64,000 nucleotides of DNA, from the NCBI RefSeq assembly GCF_003121585.1, contig NZ_QEOO01000031.1, positions 1-64,000 of the forward strand. The letters are read 5' to 3'. Made by a program: the position numbers and the translations under genes. The notes beneath the pieces were generated by a model. The model was not told the DNA's origin. It was given only the letters and a program-made list of their open reading frames with translations, and searched no databases. Of the stretch, positions 63,094 through 64,000 are shown piece by piece (within the stretch, counting starts at the first letter, position 1; every line of letters starts with the position of its first letter). This DNA is from Nocardioides speluncae (GTDB lineage: Bacteria; Actinomycetota; Actinomycetes; Propionibacteriales; Nocardioidaceae).

Positions 63094-64000
63094 GTGCTAA
63101 GCGCGTTCGCCAACGCCTTCCGGACACCGGACCTGCGGCGCAAGCTGCTGTTCGTCCTCGCGATCATTGTGATCTTCCGGCTCGGCTCCCAGGTTCCTGC
63201 TCCCGGTGTCGACGCACGCAACGTGCAGAACTGCGTGGACAACGTCGGGAACGAGGGCGTCTACGGCCTGATCAACCTCTTCTCCGGCGGCGCACTGCTC
63301 CAGCTGACGATCTTCGCGCTGGGCATCATGCCGTACATCACCGCCAGCATCATCCTGCAGCTGCTCGTCGTGGTCATCCCGCGGCTCGAAGCGCTGAAGA
63401 AGGAGGGCCAGGCGGGCCAGACCAAGATCACCCAGTACACCCGCTACCTGACGCTGGCGCTCGCCGTACTCCAGGCGACCGGCATCGTGGCGCTGGCGCG
63501 CTCCAAGCAGCTGATCCAGGGCTGCCAGGAGGACCTGCTGCACTCCGACTCGACGAACACCTTCCTGGTCATGGTGGTCACCATGACCGCCGGCACCGCG
63601 GTGATCATGTACATGGGCGAGCAGATCACCGAGCGTGGCGTCGGCAACGGTATGTCGATCCTGATCTTCTGCCAGGTCGTCGCGACCTTCCCGGCCGCCA
63701 TGTGGAGCGTCCAGAAGACCCAGGGCTGGTGGATCTTCGGCCTGGTGATGGCGATCGGTCTGGTGATCGTGGCCGCGGTCATCTTCATCGAGCAGGCGCA
63801 GCGCCGGATCCCGGTCCAGTACGCCCGGCGGATGGTCGGACGCAAGATGTTCGGCGGCAGCTCGACGTACATCCCGCTCAAGGTGAACCAGGCCGGCATC
63901 ATCCCGGTCATCTTCGCTTCGTCGCTGCTCTACCTGCCGGCGATGGCGGTCCAGTTCAACCAGGGCAGCACCTCGCCCTGGATCCGCTGGATCAACAACT
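63094..64000 (+). CDS. secY: Preprotein translocase subunit SecY (partial)
   Basis: SecY forms the protein-conducting channel of the Sec translocon. The first 302 codons of the usual 430 or so are present; the window edge cuts the rest. The N-terminus VLSAFANAFRTPDLRRKLLFVLAIIVIFRLGSQVPAPG and the plug region (LFSGGALLQLTIFALGIMPYITASIILQLL) are typical. GTG at 63094 follows GAAAGAGG. Its leader holds the long palindrome shared with 99-265. Confidence 0.97.
   Translation, partial: MLSAFANAFRTPDLRRKLLFVLAIIVIFRLGSQVPAPGVDARNVQNCVDNVGNEGVYGLINLFSGGALLQLTIFALGIMPYITASIILQLLVVVIPRLEALKKEGQAGQTKITQYTRYLTLALAVLQATGIVALARSKQLIQGCQEDLLHSDSTNTFLVMVVTMTAGTAVIMYMGEQITERGVGNGMSILIFCQVVATFPAAMWSVQKTQGWWIFGLVMAIGLVIVAAVIFIEQAQRRIPVQYARRMVGRKMFGGSSTYIPLKVNQAGIIPVIFASSLLYLPAMAVQFNQGSTSPWIRWINN

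Overview
The window is chromosomal DNA of a high-G+C actinobacterium, most likely Nocardioides or a close relative in the Nocardioidaceae (inferred, no database was searched). The grounds are the strongly G/C-biased third codon positions, the many GTG starts, the many genes whose start codon lies 6-7 bases after a TANNNT-like -10 box (leaderless mRNAs), actinobacterial families (TIGR03086, DUF3027, DUF2530, CGNR zinc finger), the zinc-type S14, and the actinobacterial order str operon - S10 - spc - secY.

Layout. 0.3-15.9 kb is a mixed housekeeping and accessory region, mostly minus strand: a TIGR03086 protein, a secreted glycerophosphodiesterase, a VapBC-like pair, the RNA ligase RtcB, an MFS pump, a TetR regulator with two tandem operators facing a small membrane-protein operon, a PQQ-type sugar dehydrogenase, a Uma2 nuclease, the XPB helicase, a secreted LVIVD protein, a CGNR regulator and a helicase-associated/WYL protein. 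16.0-19.7 kb is a phosphosignalling operon (PP2C phosphatase, FHA protein, RDD-FHA protein). 19.8-31.2 kb holds a secreted subtilase, an unusual HAD-LarE fusion, a cold-shock protein with a C-terminal extension, two MFS transporters, DUF3027, an amidohydrolase, DUF2530, a purine permease and a MarR-MFS pair.

31.4-35.8 kb is the str operon (rpsL, rpsG, fusA, tuf) with a strong terminator. About 17 kb of unrelated genes separate it from the S10 operon: two two-component systems, an ABC-2 exporter, a pectinacetylesterase-like lipoprotein, trmB, a VOC/AraC/RDD operon, SpoIIM, and a MoxR-DUF58-DUF4350-DUF4129 operon. 52.7 kb to the right edge is the S10-spc cluster from rpsJ to rplO, then secY, which is cut by the edge.

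Unusual points. The intergenic DNA is rich in structured repeats: two long palindromes that share a core (99-265 and 62783-62944), a third palindrome after tuf, a GACCCGGCCC palindrome family at three loci, a repeat of about 60 bp in two copies, a tandem 52-bp ATGACGTC unit, and a 27-bp inverted repeat upstream of rpsJ. An identical 20-base block lies in the rpsL and rpsJ leaders. At protein level, uL4 is fused to a C-terminal sunset-like domain, LarE to a HAD phosphatase, and a 26-codon micro-ORF exactly bridges rpsL and rpsG. I saw no CRISPR array, prophage, transposase, rRNA or tRNA gene.
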